Source: JBDNFP01 sp041689775
GTDB lineage: Bacteria; Bacteroidota; Bacteroidia; Cytophagales; Spirosomataceae
NCBI GenBank assembly: GCA_041689775.1
Contig: JBDNFP010000193.1
Span: 1-64,000 of the forward strand
DNA length: 64,000 nt
Reading direction: 5' to 3'
Positions 25,497 to 34,854 of this stretch are shown in pieces. The number at the start of each line of letters is the position of its first letter. The first letter of the stretch is position 1. The notes below the pieces were generated by a model. That model saw only the letters and a list, made by a program, of their open reading frames with translations. It was not told where the DNA came from and did not search any database. Both the position numbers and the translations under genes were made by a program.

Positions 25497-25892
25497 AACG
25501 TCGGTTTTAAAATTTAAGCAAGGTCCCAAAAACCCAGACTCTGACTACCACCTACTAGCAATCTACGTTGCATAGCTCTTTTTCTCATCCGTATGGTCGT
25601 TGAGCTTTTTGCTATATACTGATTATATTCTATCCAAAAGCGATAGAAAACTAACTTAAACTTACTTTTTCTCTTATTTTCCATGCTTTTAGATATTTAT
25701 GAGTGATGGTGTTTGAAACTAACGAGTTAAATGATCGTGCCAAGGTTGGAATAGGAATAGCCTATTTTTAAATATTTTCTCCCAACACCCGGTTTTAGAC
25801 AATTACAAATACGAATTTCCTTCTAAAATGGTTTAGCTATTCCGTTTAAACTTCTGTGCTTACCTATTGTTTCTTATTATCTGGGTAAAACG
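25497..25892. other. AT-rich spacer, no gene seen
   Basis: About 400 bases between two minus-strand genes with no credible open frame or RNA fold. It presumably holds the aldo/keto reductase promoter, but no TANNTTTG box was placed with confidence. Confidence 0.4.
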
Positions 25893-26975
25893 CTACCGCC
25901 ACCACTCGTTGTTGGGGTAATCTTTCCCTATTTCTACAGGTTGTCCAATTATGGGAGTTACCAAAGGCAGATTCAAGATTTGGGCGTGCTTTACCACACG
26001 TTCAATCGGCTCGTACCAGGCATGTAGGGAAAGCGTGAATTTTGCCCAGTGTACCGGCATGAGCTTTTTCGCTTGTAAATCAAGGGCCGCCTGTGCGGTT
26101 TGTTCCGGCATCATGTGGATGTACTTCCAGAATTCATTGTATTGACCACATTCCAGGATAGCCAGGTCGAAAGGACCGTATGCGGCCCCAATTTCCTTGA
26201 AGTGAGAATCGTAGCCGGAATCTCCGCCCACGTATATTTTATGGGTAGCCGACTGAAACACAAAGGAAGACCAGAGAGTCTGATTGCGCTTGAACCCACG
26301 ACCAGAAAAGTGCCTCGCAGGTACTGCGGTCAGGCTGATCGAGTCGGGTAGTTCGGTTTTTTGTCCCCAGTCTAATTCCTGAATCCGGGAAGCCTCAAAG
26401 CCCCAGCGTTCGAGGTGCGCCCCTACCCCGAGCGAGGTAACTACCTGTCCTACCCGTGGTACCAGCTGCTTGATCGTTTTGTAATCCATATGATCATAAT
26501 GGTCATGAGTAATAATCAGGATGTCAATTTCCGGCAAGCTATCTACCCCATACTCATTAGTACCCGCATAGTTTTTTCCAAAAAAAGAAACCGGTGAGGC
26601 AGTGCCGCTGAACACCGGGTCAATGAGCAGGGTTTTTCCTCCGATCTTGATCAGATAGGACGAATGCCCAAACCACACAACCACGGGGTTTTCCGTGGGG
26701 AGTGCATTCAAATTGGTCTTCACTGAGGGCATCAGGTTAGCTGGCTTCCGGTCTTTCGGAGGATTGATGTATGATTTAAGAATATCCACTGGTGATACTC
26801 CCTCGGCCAAGGCTGGAGTATGGTTAAGGTTCTGGAAGGCACCATTGGCGTAGTTCGGAGACTCCTGAATACGTTTCAGGCGATTACCTTTCGCCTTTCT
26901 ACCAAACTGAGGTTGTTGCATAAACAGCCAGATACTGAGGGCAACGATGATACTAAGAGCAAGGAAGTAAACCAT
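25893..26975 (-). CDS. Membrane-anchored MBL-fold hydrolase (UlaG/NAPE-PLD-like)
   Basis: A 360-aa protein with a single N-terminal membrane anchor (about 3-20, FLALSIIVALSIWLFM) and a metallo-beta-lactamase fold. Metal ligands are H157, H159, D161 and H162 in THDHYDHMD, with later His in ARHFSGRG and HWAKF and Asp in GGDSGYDSHF. The sequence type matches the bacterial group annotated as NAPE-PLD-like or UlaG-like hydrolases, so a phosphodiester or lactone is a possible substrate. It follows the TetR gene by 25 bp on the same strand, so they probably share a transcript. Confidence 0.87.
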   Translation of the reverse strand: MVYFLALSIIVALSIWLFMQQPQFGRKAKGNRLKRIQESPNYANGAFQNLNHTPALAEGVSPVDILKSYINPPKDRKPANLMPSVKTNLNALPTENPVVVWFGHSSYLIKIGGKTLLIDPVFSGTASPVSFFGKNYAGTNEYGVDSLPEIDILIITHDHYDHMDYKTIKQLVPRVGQVVTSLGVGAHLERWGFEASRIQELDWGQKTELPDSISLTAVPARHFSGRGFKRNQTLWSSFVFQSATHKIYVGGDSGYDSHFKEIGAAYGPFDLAILECGQYNEFWKYIHMMPEQTAQAALDLQAKKLMPVHWAKFTLSLHAWYEPIERVVKHAQILNLPLVTPIIGQPVEIGKDYPNNEWWR

Positions 26976-27000
26976 GTAGAATACGTGTTATTTGTGATTG

Positions 27001-27534
27001 TCAGTACTTGGATTTGATAAATTCGAGGGAGCTTTCGATCGAAGTAGGATCAGAGGTTTTAATCATCATGGTGCCAAATCCTTCCATCAATAGGCTCAGC
27101 AACGCCAGCTCTTTCTCAGGTTCATAGTATTTCAATTCGCGGAATGAATCTACCCCAATCTTCATTAGCTTCTGGTAGTAGGGGGCATTCTTTTTATGAT
27201 CTTGCTTATAGCTGCTTTGCCACTTGATGGTAAACTGTAATTGCCAGAACTCACGCTCCTCCTGATAGAGCGTGTAAGTAAGGTCAATTATCTTCTGAAT
27301 CCTTTTTCGTGGGTCGATCTCCTCCGCAATAGCCTCAATATGAGGGTTCATCCGAACTTCGCATAAGTCGAGAACCGCATCCATCAAGCCTTCCTTATTC
27401 AAAAAGTGACGAAAAATGAGTCCTTCGGATACCCCGGCCTCCCGGGCTATTTTGCTCGTTGAAGTCGTATCAAAACCCTCATCCGCAAAGAGACGAAGCG
27501 CAGTTTCGAGGATTAATTCTTTCTTTTCGGTCAT
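27001..27534 (-). CDS. TetR-family regulator
   Basis: 177 aa from ATG 27534. The frame is open upstream to 27660, but MTEKKELILETALRLF is the standard TetR start and keeps the operator outside the gene. The helix-turn-helix is at about 24-47 (TSTSKIAREAGVSEGLIFRHF); the rest is a ligand-binding helical domain. It lies 92 bp after the last efflux permease and 25 bp before the MBL-fold gene, all on one strand. It probably controls itself and the MBL gene through the inverted repeat at its own start; whether it also acts on the efflux genes is open. Confidence 0.88.
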   Translation of the reverse strand: MTEKKELILETALRLFADEGFDTTSTSKIAREAGVSEGLIFRHFLNKEGLMDAVLDLCEVRMNPHIEAIAEEIDPRKRIQKIIDLTYTLYQEEREFWQLQFTIKWQSSYKQDHKKNAPYYQKLMKIGVDSFRELKYYEPEKELALLSLLMEGFGTMMIKTSDPTSIESSLEFIKSKY

Positions 27535-27536
27535 GA

Positions 27537-27554
27537 TAAGTGAGTGATCACTTA
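27537..27554. promoter_or_regulatory. Probable TetR operator
   Basis: TAAGTGA-N4-TCACTTA, a perfect 7-bp inverted repeat, lies 2 bases upstream of the TetR start codon at 27534. Position and size fit autoregulation by that protein. Confidence 0.6.
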
Positions 27555-27626
27555 CACAACTAGGATCGTAGTAGAATAGTTCGAAGAGTAGGTGTCCGAA
27601 AGTTAAAACAGCGAGGGAATAGATTC

Positions 27627-28748
27627 TTAATTCACCTTCCGGTAATTGAGAATAGCCCAAGCGTTGAAAAGAAAAGCGAAACCAACCATGACGATGAAGT
27701 GCATCTGAATGTCAGCGAAGCGACTCCCTTTGAGCACGATCATCCGCATGACCTGAATGAAATAGGTGACGGGGTTGGAGTAGGCAATGACTTTGGCCCA
27801 CTCGGGCATACTATCGATTGGGGTAAACAGCCCGCTCATCAACAGGAAGATCATCATAAAAAAGAAGGCAACCGACATGGCCTGCTGTTGGGTATCGGCG
27901 TAGGTAGAAAGCAATAGCCCAAACCCCAACATAGCCACCAGAAACAGCGCCAGATAGGAGTACAGGAGCGGAATACTACCCATGGGAATAATACCGTAGA
28001 CTAGCCTACCCACCCCGAAAAGTCCGATGGTGAATACCACTACGCCGATGACCCAGAACGGAATAAGCTTGCCCAGAATAAAGTGGTGCTTTTTAATGGG
28101 TGTTACGTTGATTTGCTCAATGGTACCGATCTCTTTTTCCTTCACGATATTGAGCGAGCACATATACGTGCACACCATTGTTACGAGGATAGCCAGAATA
28201 CCCGGCACCATAAAGAAGCTATAATTCAGGTTGGGGTTGTACCAATTGGAAGACGCTACCTCAATAACGGGCTGGGGATTGAACCGCTGGGGTTGTATCC
28301 ATTCGAGACGAATATCGCCGTTAAAATTCGCAATAATCCGGCTCAGATAAGCGCCTCCCAAATTAGCTTTGGTGCCGTTGATTGCATTGACGGCGATGAA
28401 GAGTTGCTGGCTGTTTTCGCGCACCAGATTCTTTTCAAAACCTTTCGGTATTTCCAGGATCAGATCAGACTTATCGCTCTCAATTTGTTCTAATGCTTTT
28501 TTGAACGAATCATCAAAACTTGCCAAACGAAAGTAGCCCGAAGCCGTAATCCGAGAAACCAGGTTTTGGGAATAGGCCGAGTGGTCGTGGTCGACAATCG
28601 AGATATTGATATTTTTGATCTCATAATCAGCCGCCATCGGCATTACCAGTAGCTGAATAATGGGCAGCGCAAAAATCATCGGCAGCAATGACTTGTTCCG
28701 AAATATTTGCCGAAATTCCTTTCGTAGTAAAAATAGGATAGTTCTCAT
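27627..28748 (-). CDS. ABC-2 type permease (YbhR/YhhJ-like)
   Basis: A 373-aa permease of a multidrug-type exporter. One N-terminal membrane helix (about 22-42) is followed by a large periplasmic domain (about 45-175) and then five helices (about 178-370). A family phrase KEKEIGTIEQINVTPIKK is at the first cytoplasmic turn, and MSGLFTPIDSMPEWAKVI matches the YhhJ/YbhR group. It pairs with the permease encoded 32 bp upstream and the two ATPases to form the inner membrane pump, as in E. coli ybhFSR. Confidence 0.92.
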   Translation of the reverse strand: MRTILFLLRKEFRQIFRNKSLLPMIFALPIIQLLVMPMAADYEIKNINISIVDHDHSAYSQNLVSRITASGYFRLASFDDSFKKALEQIESDKSDLILEIPKGFEKNLVRENSQQLFIAVNAINGTKANLGGAYLSRIIANFNGDIRLEWIQPQRFNPQPVIEVASSNWYNPNLNYSFFMVPGILAILVTMVCTYMCSLNIVKEKEIGTIEQINVTPIKKHHFILGKLIPFWVIGVVVFTIGLFGVGRLVYGIIPMGSIPLLYSYLALFLVAMLGFGLLLSTYADTQQQAMSVAFFFMMIFLLMSGLFTPIDSMPEWAKVIAYSNPVTYFIQVMRMIVLKGSRFADIQMHFIVMVGFAFLFNAWAILNYRKVN

Positions 28749-28780
28749 GAGTTGATTTTTTAGGGCTACCTGCTCTTCCT

Positions 28781-29887
28781 TTATTGAAGCCGGATTTTGA
28801 ATTTCTTGAAGCTAACCGTTAGTAGAAAGACGGTCATAGCGGCCAGAATCAGCGTCTCTTTCCAGATAGCAGCAAATCCCCGGCCTTTGATCATGATTGA
28901 TTTGGCGATGATGTAGTACCACTTCGCCGGAATAATGTTAGACACTATCTGCAAAGGCAGGGGCATATTTTCGAGCGGAAACATAAAGCCGGTAAAGAGC
29001 ATGGTAGGTATAAGCATACCCATGAGGCAGATCAACATGGCGGTTTGCTGAGAGTCGGTAACGTTGGAGATGAGCAAACCCAGCGATAGCGACGTCAGGA
29101 TCAGTAGGCCACTCTCGGCAAACAGCAGCACCAAGCTACCATGAATCGGCATATCGAGTAAGAATACACTTAATACTAGAATAATGGCCAGGTTCAATAG
29201 GGACAGCAAAAAGTACGGTACTGCCTTCGAGATAATCACCAGAAAAGGGTTGAAGGGCGACACCAGCAAAATCTCCATAGTACCCATTTCTTTCTCTCGT
29301 ACTATCGATACAGAAGTCATGAGTACGCACACCAGCATCAGCACGAGGGCCATCACGCCAGGCACAAAGTTGGTAGCCCCTTTTAGTTCGGGATTATACA
29401 ACATTCGGGTTTCGGGTATGATCTGATAGGGCATAGTCCCGGTCTGACCTATCTCTTTCTGATAGTCGGCCGCTATATTGGTGATGTAGTTGGTAAGAGT
29501 AGTCGCCGTATTAGGGTCGGAGGCATCCGCAATGACCTGTATCTGTGCTTTATTCTGCCGCATTAGGTCATTCTTAAACTGCCCTGGGAATACCACCACG
29601 AGTTTGACGGTACCTTTCCGGAAAGCAGCCTCAATTTCGCGCTGACTCAGCAGGTTCTTTTCGATCAAGAAGCTGCTGTTAGCCTCAATCTTGGTAATGA
29701 TCCGTTGCGAAGCTTCGTCTTTGGCGTAGTCGCAGATCACGATCTTCGAGTCCTTGATCTCATTGGTAAGTGCAAAACCAAACAAGATAATCTGAGCAAT
29801 AGGAAGTCCAAAGAGCATCAGCAACGTTTTCCGATCCCGGAATACATGGTAAAACTCTTTTCGGACGAAGGTGAAGAATTGTTTCAT
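28781..29887 (-). CDS. ABC-2 type permease (YbhS-like)
   Basis: A 368-aa permease, paralogous to the next gene. An N-terminal helix (about 20-40) is followed by a periplasmic domain to about 175 and five to six helices, with VREKEMGTMEILLVSPFNP at the cytoplasmic turn and FTGFMFPLENMPLPLQIV near the C-terminus. It begins after a repeat-rich gap downstream of the ATPase gene (29888-30053) and is separated from its partner permease by 32 bp. Together they would form a heterodimeric channel. Confidence 0.92.
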   Translation of the reverse strand: MKQFFTFVRKEFYHVFRDRKTLLMLFGLPIAQIILFGFALTNEIKDSKIVICDYAKDEASQRIITKIEANSSFLIEKNLLSQREIEAAFRKGTVKLVVVFPGQFKNDLMRQNKAQIQVIADASDPNTATTLTNYITNIAADYQKEIGQTGTMPYQIIPETRMLYNPELKGATNFVPGVMALVLMLVCVLMTSVSIVREKEMGTMEILLVSPFNPFLVIISKAVPYFLLSLLNLAIILVLSVFLLDMPIHGSLVLLFAESGLLILTSLSLGLLISNVTDSQQTAMLICLMGMLIPTMLFTGFMFPLENMPLPLQIVSNIIPAKWYYIIAKSIMIKGRGFAAIWKETLILAAMTVFLLTVSFKKFKIRLQ

Positions 29888-29918
29888 TGTTGGTTACTAA
29901 TAAATTGTCAACAAGGTT

Positions 29919-30027
29919 GCCCCGGCGGGGTAATATCTCAGTAGAAAATAGACGACATTCCAGCGTAGCCCCAGCGGGGTGACACATTACGGACTCAGGT
30001 GCTACTGAGGTGACGCCCCGCTGGGGC
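29919..30027. repeat. Cluster of three GC-rich palindromes
   Basis: GCCCCGGCGGGG (29919-29930), GCCCCAGCGGGG (29968-29979) and its reverse complement CCCCGCTGGGGC (30016-30027). They stand in an otherwise AT-moderate gap inside the efflux operon. Elements of this look recur between genes in Cytophagales. They could fold into strong RNA hairpins and lower the expression of the downstream permeases. Confidence 0.7.
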
Positions 30028-30053
30028 TTTGTACTAATTAGCTCAAAAAACAC

Positions 30054-30794
30054 CTACTCCCCCCGCACGGCCCCACGGGCCAATTCAAAAAACACCTCGT
30101 CCATCGACTGGGCATTGAATTGCTTTTTCAGGTTCGTGGGACTATCCAGCGCTTTGATCACTCCATCAACCATCATCGAGATGCGGTTGCAGTACTCAGC
30201 CTCATCCATGTAGTGGGTTGTCACGAAAATGGTAATACCCCGGTTAGAGGCAGCGTAGATCAGATCCCAGAATTGTCGCCTCGTCACGGGATCAACGCCA
30301 CCAGTGGGCTCGTCCAGAAAAACGATCTTAGGCTCGTGTAGTACCGCTACCGAAAAAGCCAGCTTCTGTTTCCAGCCTAATGGCAGCGACCCTACCAGTT
30401 TGTTTGCTTCCTTTTGTAGCCCAAGCTGCCCGATCAATTCCTGACTTTTCTCCTTGATCTGCTTGTTAGATAACCCATAAATCCCCCCAAAAAAACGGAT
30501 ATTCTCCTGCACCGTGAGGTCTTCGTAGAGCGAGAATTTTTGGCTCATATAGCCGATATTCCTCTTGATACTTTCGGTTTGCTCGTACACATCAAAGCCC
30601 GCAATGGTAGCACTACCCGAAGAAGGCGCCAGCAAACCACACAGCATCCGCATGGCGGTAGTTTTGCCCGCTCCGTTGGCCCCCAGAAACCCGAATATCT
30701 CCCCGGCGTATACCTTGAAGGTGATTTCGTTCGTGGCGATAAAGTCCCCGAAGCGCTTCGTGAGTTTGTCTGTTTCTATTACTACTTCTTTCAT
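30054..30794 (-). CDS. ABC transporter ATP-binding protein, efflux unit
   Basis: A 246-aa ATPase. Walker A is GANGAGKTT (38-46), Walker B is KIVFLDEPTGGVDP, and the H-loop is in VTTHYMDEAEYC. The signature is LPLGWKQK, a degenerate form common in the second half of YbhF-type proteins. In E. coli the two ATPase domains are fused in YbhF; here they are two genes, 13 bp apart. It probably pairs with the ATPase encoded just upstream. Confidence 0.92.
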   Translation of the reverse strand: MKEVVIETDKLTKRFGDFIATNEITFKVYAGEIFGFLGANGAGKTTAMRMLCGLLAPSSGSATIAGFDVYEQTESIKRNIGYMSQKFSLYEDLTVQENIRFFGGIYGLSNKQIKEKSQELIGQLGLQKEANKLVGSLPLGWKQKLAFSVAVLHEPKIVFLDEPTGGVDPVTRRQFWDLIYAASNRGITIFVTTHYMDEAEYCNRISMMVDGVIKALDSPTNLKKQFNAQSMDEVFFELARGAVRGE

Positions 30795-30807
30795 TGCATG
30801 GGGGATG

Positions 30808-31728
30808 TTAGTTTTGGGCGGTCTTCATCAGGTCAATAAAACAGTCTTCAATGGTAGGCTTCGTCAATTTTAGTTCGGTAGTAAGATGGCCTTTTCCGTG
30901 AAGGTAGGTCAGTAGCTCCTCCCGGATCACTGCGCTATCTTCGTGGAACGATATATGGTGGTATTCGCCAAATGAATTACAACTTTTAATGGGCTCGTGC
31001 ATCCGTAAATCATGGAGTAAGGCGCTCATGCTTTCGGCCTTGATCGCATAGAGAGGATCGGGATACTTCTCTACAATGGAGGTTGGGGTATCAATCGACA
31101 TGATTTTCCCTCCCTGAATGAGCGCAATGCGCTCGCAGAGGGTAGCCTCGTCCATGTAAGGAGTCGATACCAGAATGGTGATGCCTTGCTGTTTGAGACG
31201 TTTCAGCATCTCCCAAAACTCCTTGCGCGACACCGTGTCAACCCCGGTGGTGGGTTCGTCCAGAAACAACACCGTGGGTCGGTGGATCAAGGCGCAGCAA
31301 AGCGCCAGTTTTTGTTTCATGCCCCCCGACAGCTTTCCGGCGCGGCGAGTTTTGAAGGGTTCTATTTGAACGTAAATGTCTTTGATCAGGTCGTAGTTTT
31401 CGGCTACGGTAGTACCAAAAACCGTCGCAAAAAAATTGAGGTTTTCCTCAACCGTCAGGTCCTGATACAACGAAAACCGACCCGGCATATACCCTACCTG
31501 ACTACGAATGATTTTGTAGTCCTTGACGATGTCCAGGCCATTCACGCGGGCGGAGCCGCCATCCGGCAAGAGCAGGGTGGTCAGCAGACGAAAAATACTC
31601 GTTTTGCCCGCCCCATCCGGACCGATCAGTCCGAAGAGTTCGCCTTTTTCCACCGAAAAGGAAACCTTATCTACCGCTACGGTCTGCCCTTTATTGTAGG
31701 TTTTTGTAATTTCTTTTAGCTCAACCAT
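30808..31728 (-). CDS. ABC transporter ATP-binding protein, efflux unit
   Basis: A 306-aa ATPase. Walker A is GPDGAGKTS (36-44), the canonical signature is LSGGMKQK, Walker B is VLFLDEPTTGVD, and there is a C-terminal extension of about 80 residues after the switch region (VSTPYMDEATLC, where the usual His is Pro). It corresponds to the N-terminal half of E. coli YbhF. It lies 44 bp after the HlyD gene and 13 bp before the second ATPase gene. Confidence 0.92.
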   Translation of the reverse strand: MVELKEITKTYNKGQTVAVDKVSFSVEKGELFGLIGPDGAGKTSIFRLLTTLLLPDGGSARVNGLDIVKDYKIIRSQVGYMPGRFSLYQDLTVEENLNFFATVFGTTVAENYDLIKDIYVQIEPFKTRRAGKLSGGMKQKLALCCALIHRPTVLFLDEPTTGVDTVSRKEFWEMLKRLKQQGITILVSTPYMDEATLCERIALIQGGKIMSIDTPTSIVEKYPDPLYAIKAESMSALLHDLRMHEPIKSCNSFGEYHHISFHEDSAVIREELLTYLHGKGHLTTELKLTKPTIEDCFIDLMKTAQN

Positions 31729-31772
31729 GACTTAGGTGTTGATAAAAAATGTGCTACTAGGGTACTTTACCA

Positions 31773-32810
31773 CTAGTTGCTTTCGGTTGGGGCTGCGCTT
31801 TGTCCCGGAGCCGCAAAAAGAATTTCACCGTACATTCCGATCTTATAAGTACCATCATTCTTTACCTTGATTTTGGTAGCGTATACCTTATTGGCCCGCT
31901 CGTCCTTGGTCTGAATAGTCTTGGGGGTAAACTCTGCCTTGTCGTTGATCCAGGTAATCACACCCTCCGTTTCGGTAAAACCATCCTTTCCGTCATCGGT
32001 CAAGACGGTCACTTTCTGGTTAAGCTTCACGAGTGGGAGCTGGTCGCCGGTGAGGTAGGCCCGCAAAATGATCGTGGAGAGGTCGGCTATTTTATAAAGT
32101 GGTTTGCCGGGAGCGGTCATTTCGTTGGCTTCGGCGTATTGCGTCAATACTGTACCGTTGATCGGGTTCACAATTTTACATTTTGACAATTGATCGTTGA
32201 TCTGATCAATCTGTGCTTGTACCGGCAACAAATCACTACTCAGCGACGACGACTGGGTTTGAAGCGCCGAAACCTGCGCCTCCTTCTGCCGCTTGATCAC
32301 GACAAGTTGTTTTTGAGCTTCTTCGACCTGAGCATTGATGTCGTCGAGTTGCTTGGGCGTGGCCGCACTAGCCTTTACCAAATTCTGCACCCTCTTTTGC
32401 TCATTCAGTAGGGTACTCAGGCGGGTTTGGGCTACGGAAGTCTGCTCAGCAAAGTAGCCGGTTTGGGCGGCTATGTTGGGTTGGCGGGTTCTTACCGATC
32501 CCAATTGCGCCTCCAATTGCTTCTTTTTAAGGTATAGCTGAGTGCTGTCGATGTAGCCAATTACCTGCCCCGCCTCAATGGCAGTTCCTTCTTCAATATC
32601 CAGTTTCAGAATAGTGCCGGTGGCCTCCGCTGATATGATGGTTTCTACGGCTTCAAAAGAACCCGAAGCATCGAAGCGATCTTCGCCCTTAGTGCAGGAA
32701 AACAAAAAGAAGGATACGGCCCATAGGGTACAACCCGTGGCTATCGCTCTGGCCGACTTTGATCTTTGCTTACGTACGATCATGGTATAGGTTTGCTTAA
32801 AATTGTGCAT
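31773..32810 (-). CDS. HlyD-family periplasmic adaptor (YbhG-like), probable lipoprotein
   Basis: A 345-aa membrane fusion protein that links the inner membrane ABC pump to a TolC channel. The N-terminus has a hydrophobic stretch ending in FLFSCTKGED, a plausible lipobox with lipidated Cys. A biotinyl-lipoyl half-motif (ATGTILKLDIEEGTAIEAGQ) is followed by a long coiled-coil hairpin (about 95-215), then the second lipoyl half (CKIVNPINGTVLTQYAEANE) and a beta-barrel. The start at 32810 or the ATG at 32783 are both possible. It follows the outer membrane channel gene by 19 bp. Confidence 0.92.
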   Translation of the reverse strand: MHNFKQTYTMIVRKQRSKSARAIATGCTLWAVSFFLFSCTKGEDRFDASGSFEAVETIISAEATGTILKLDIEEGTAIEAGQVIGYIDSTQLYLKKKQLEAQLGSVRTRQPNIAAQTGYFAEQTSVAQTRLSTLLNEQKRVQNLVKASAATPKQLDDINAQVEEAQKQLVVIKRQKEAQVSALQTQSSSLSSDLLPVQAQIDQINDQLSKCKIVNPINGTVLTQYAEANEMTAPGKPLYKIADLSTIILRAYLTGDQLPLVKLNQKVTVLTDDGKDGFTETEGVITWINDKAEFTPKTIQTKDERANKVYATKIKVKNDGTYKIGMYGEILFAAPGQSAAPTESN

Positions 32811-32829
32811 TGTGTATCAGTCAGAAGTT

Positions 32830-34127
32830 TTAATTACCGGTAGTAGTTTTATAGGAATAAAGCGCCATCAGCAACTGAATCTGATGGAGGGATAGATTCT
32901 GCCGGGCGGCATCCTCCGCGTTGATATAGGTGAGGTAGTCATTGGATGTCAGGGTTCCGAATTCCAGCTGGGCACTAGCACTGGTTTTGATTTCTTCCCG
33001 AAGCGCGATGATCTGATTGTCAGAGTCAATCAGCGACCGGTATTTTTCTACTTCGCTGTTTTGCTGCTGCATTGCTACCCTGGTATTAAACATAAACACC
33101 TCTCGTTGAATATCGACGGCATTTTGGCTGATAGCAAGTAGTTGCCGGTCGTTATCCTCGGTATAAAAGCCCGACAGGTTCCAGTTAAAACGAAGACCAC
33201 CGAGGTAGTACAAATCAAACTTGTTGCTCAGGGCATTGAGGGCCGGATTACCATAGCCCCCTTGTAAAAACAGGCTAAGCCGGGGGTTCCTTTTGGCTGA
33301 CGTCATGTTTTTCTGAATCTCAAAGCTCTTTTTTTGCAAGTCAAAGAGACTCAGCTCAGGTCGGCTTATTTCCGACGAAAGTACCTGGGCGATGGGTGTT
33401 TGTAATTGGGTGTTTTCATCTACCAGCTGACTGATCAGCAGGCTTAGCATAGCGGCAAACCCCTGCCGGTTGGCTTTCAATTCAATCGTACGCTGATCGG
33501 CACGGAGCAACTCGGCCCGCAGAATATCCGCGTTGCTTTTCAACGCTACCCCATTGGCGATGGAGGCTTCTACTTTGGTCAGTCCTACCTGAATATCTTT
33601 CTTCATCAGCGTGACTTGCTGCTGCTGAGCATCCATCAACAGCATACCAAAAAACAGCTGATTAATACGCTCATGCAGTTTATACAACTCGACTTCAAGC
33701 TTCTGCTTTTCGGCCACCGTAGTGGCTTCCAGCAACTCTTTCTGCTGCCTAATTACTTTCCGTCGGTCAGTGACTGATTCACCTCCCCAAAAATCCGATA
33801 TTGGTCCTTATTGGGCGACGGGATAGTACGGTCGGGGAATGAGATAGGCACGGTAGTCACCGCCGACTGCAAGGTAGCCTGCCCACCCATGCTAAACTGT
33901 GGGAGATTACCCTTGGAGGCATTTTCAAGCGAGTACTCCTTGGACTTTTCAAGCAGCGCCATTTGTTTAATCAAGGGGTAATTGTCCCTGGCCAAGTCGT
34001 AGCAGGCTTCAATCGTAAGGGCATCTGCCGTTTGACCCATCGAATCGGTATAGACTAGTAGGCTCACCAACAGCAACCAATAGTACCTTCGCCGCAAGGG
34101 TACGGGGGGAAGTTTAACGTTGTTCAT
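32830..34127 (-). pseudogene. TolC-family outer membrane efflux protein, broken by a -1 frameshift
   Basis: Two frames together make one TolC-like protein of about 432 aa. The N-terminal part (34127 down to 33753) has a signal peptide and the start of the first helical repeat, and reads GEVNQSLTDGK then TAA. The rest continues one frame away (about 33764 down to 32830) as KVIRQQKELLEATT. Adding one A in the short run GGAAAG near 33762-33766 joins them exactly: 1298 nt become 1299. The downstream half keeps long helices and strands without further damage (for example FDLYYLGGLRFNWNLSGFY), so the lesion is recent or is a sequence error. If real, the efflux system would need another outer membrane channel. 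Confidence 0.85.
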
Positions 34128-34145
34128 CTATTTTAAATAATTGTA

Positions 34146-34161
34146 TTAAACAATTGATTAA
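34146..34161. promoter_or_regulatory. Probable TetR operator upstream of the efflux genes
   Basis: TTAAACAATTGATTAA matches the element TTAATCA-N2-TGATTAA found twice upstream of the tetR gene, with one mismatch. It lies 19 bases before the TolC start. Confidence 0.6.
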
Positions 34162-34180
34162 CTAATAAGTCAAAAAAATA

Positions 34181-34813
34181 TCAGCCCGTGGCCAACATGC
34201 TTTTTACCCACTGCGGTATCAGCTTTTTACGCTGCTGCATGAGAGCATTGAAGTTTTCCTCTTGCATATCGCCTACGGCCGTCAGCATAGGTTTGGCGAT
34301 GAAAGGAAAAACCGTCATTCCCAGTATATTCATAATAAAGTGCAGCGGGTGAACCTGCGCAATCCGCTTTTCCTGCATCGCTTCCTGCATCTGCTGAAAA
34401 AAGTATGAGCCCATCAAAAACTCTTTCATTTTCATCTTGGAGACCACCTCTTCCGGGTTATTCCGCAATTCACTCAAAATGAATATAGGTATGTTGGGGT
34501 GTTCGGTCAGTAAATCAATATAGTTGCTCACAAGATGCTCCACCTTGGTTTCAAGGGTCGTATCTTTTTGATTGAAAACATCCGTCATAGACTTCAAAAA
34601 GCCCTGCACGGTTTCCATCATGATCAGGCCAAACAGCTTCTCCTTACTACGGAAGTAATAGTTCAGTAGGGCCAGGTTTATCCCGGCCTCTTCGGCTATA
34701 TCCCGAGTACGGGTTCCGGCAAACCCCTTTTTATGAAAAATAGTCCGCGCCGCGTTTTTAATTTTCTCCTCCGTAGATGGATCTGTTTCTACCTTCCCAG
34801 TCTTTTCTTTCAT
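34181..34813 (-). CDS. TetR-family regulator of the efflux operon (CecR-like)
   Basis: A 210-aa repressor. The helix-turn-helix is at about 35-58 (TRDIAEEAGINLALLNYYFRS) and the helical effector domain is at 75-205, with the C-terminal segment typical of CecR/YbiH-type proteins. It is the first gene of the minus-strand run tetR, tolC, hlyD, ATPase, ATPase, permease, permease, as cecR precedes ybhGFSR in E. coli. Two inverted repeats upstream of it and one before tolC share a consensus, so it probably represses both itself and the pump genes. Confidence 0.92.
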   Translation of the reverse strand: MKEKTGKVETDPSTEEKIKNAARTIFHKKGFAGTRTRDIAEEAGINLALLNYYFRSKEKLFGLIMMETVQGFLKSMTDVFNQKDTTLETKVEHLVSNYIDLLTEHPNIPIFILSELRNNPEEVVSKMKMKEFLMGSYFFQQMQEAMQEKRIAQVHPLHFIMNILGMTVFPFIAKPMLTAVGDMQEENFNALMQQRKKLIPQWVKSMLATG

Positions 34814-34854
34814 GACACTCGTTCGTTAACACTACAAATGTAAGACAATCTATC

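Noticed and set aside
29760..30053. A 97-codon minus-strand frame covering the GC-rich palindromes
   Set aside because: It overlaps the start of the permease gene and its residues simply reflect the palindromic repeat (PQRG, PRRG). It is better explained as a translation of the repeat.
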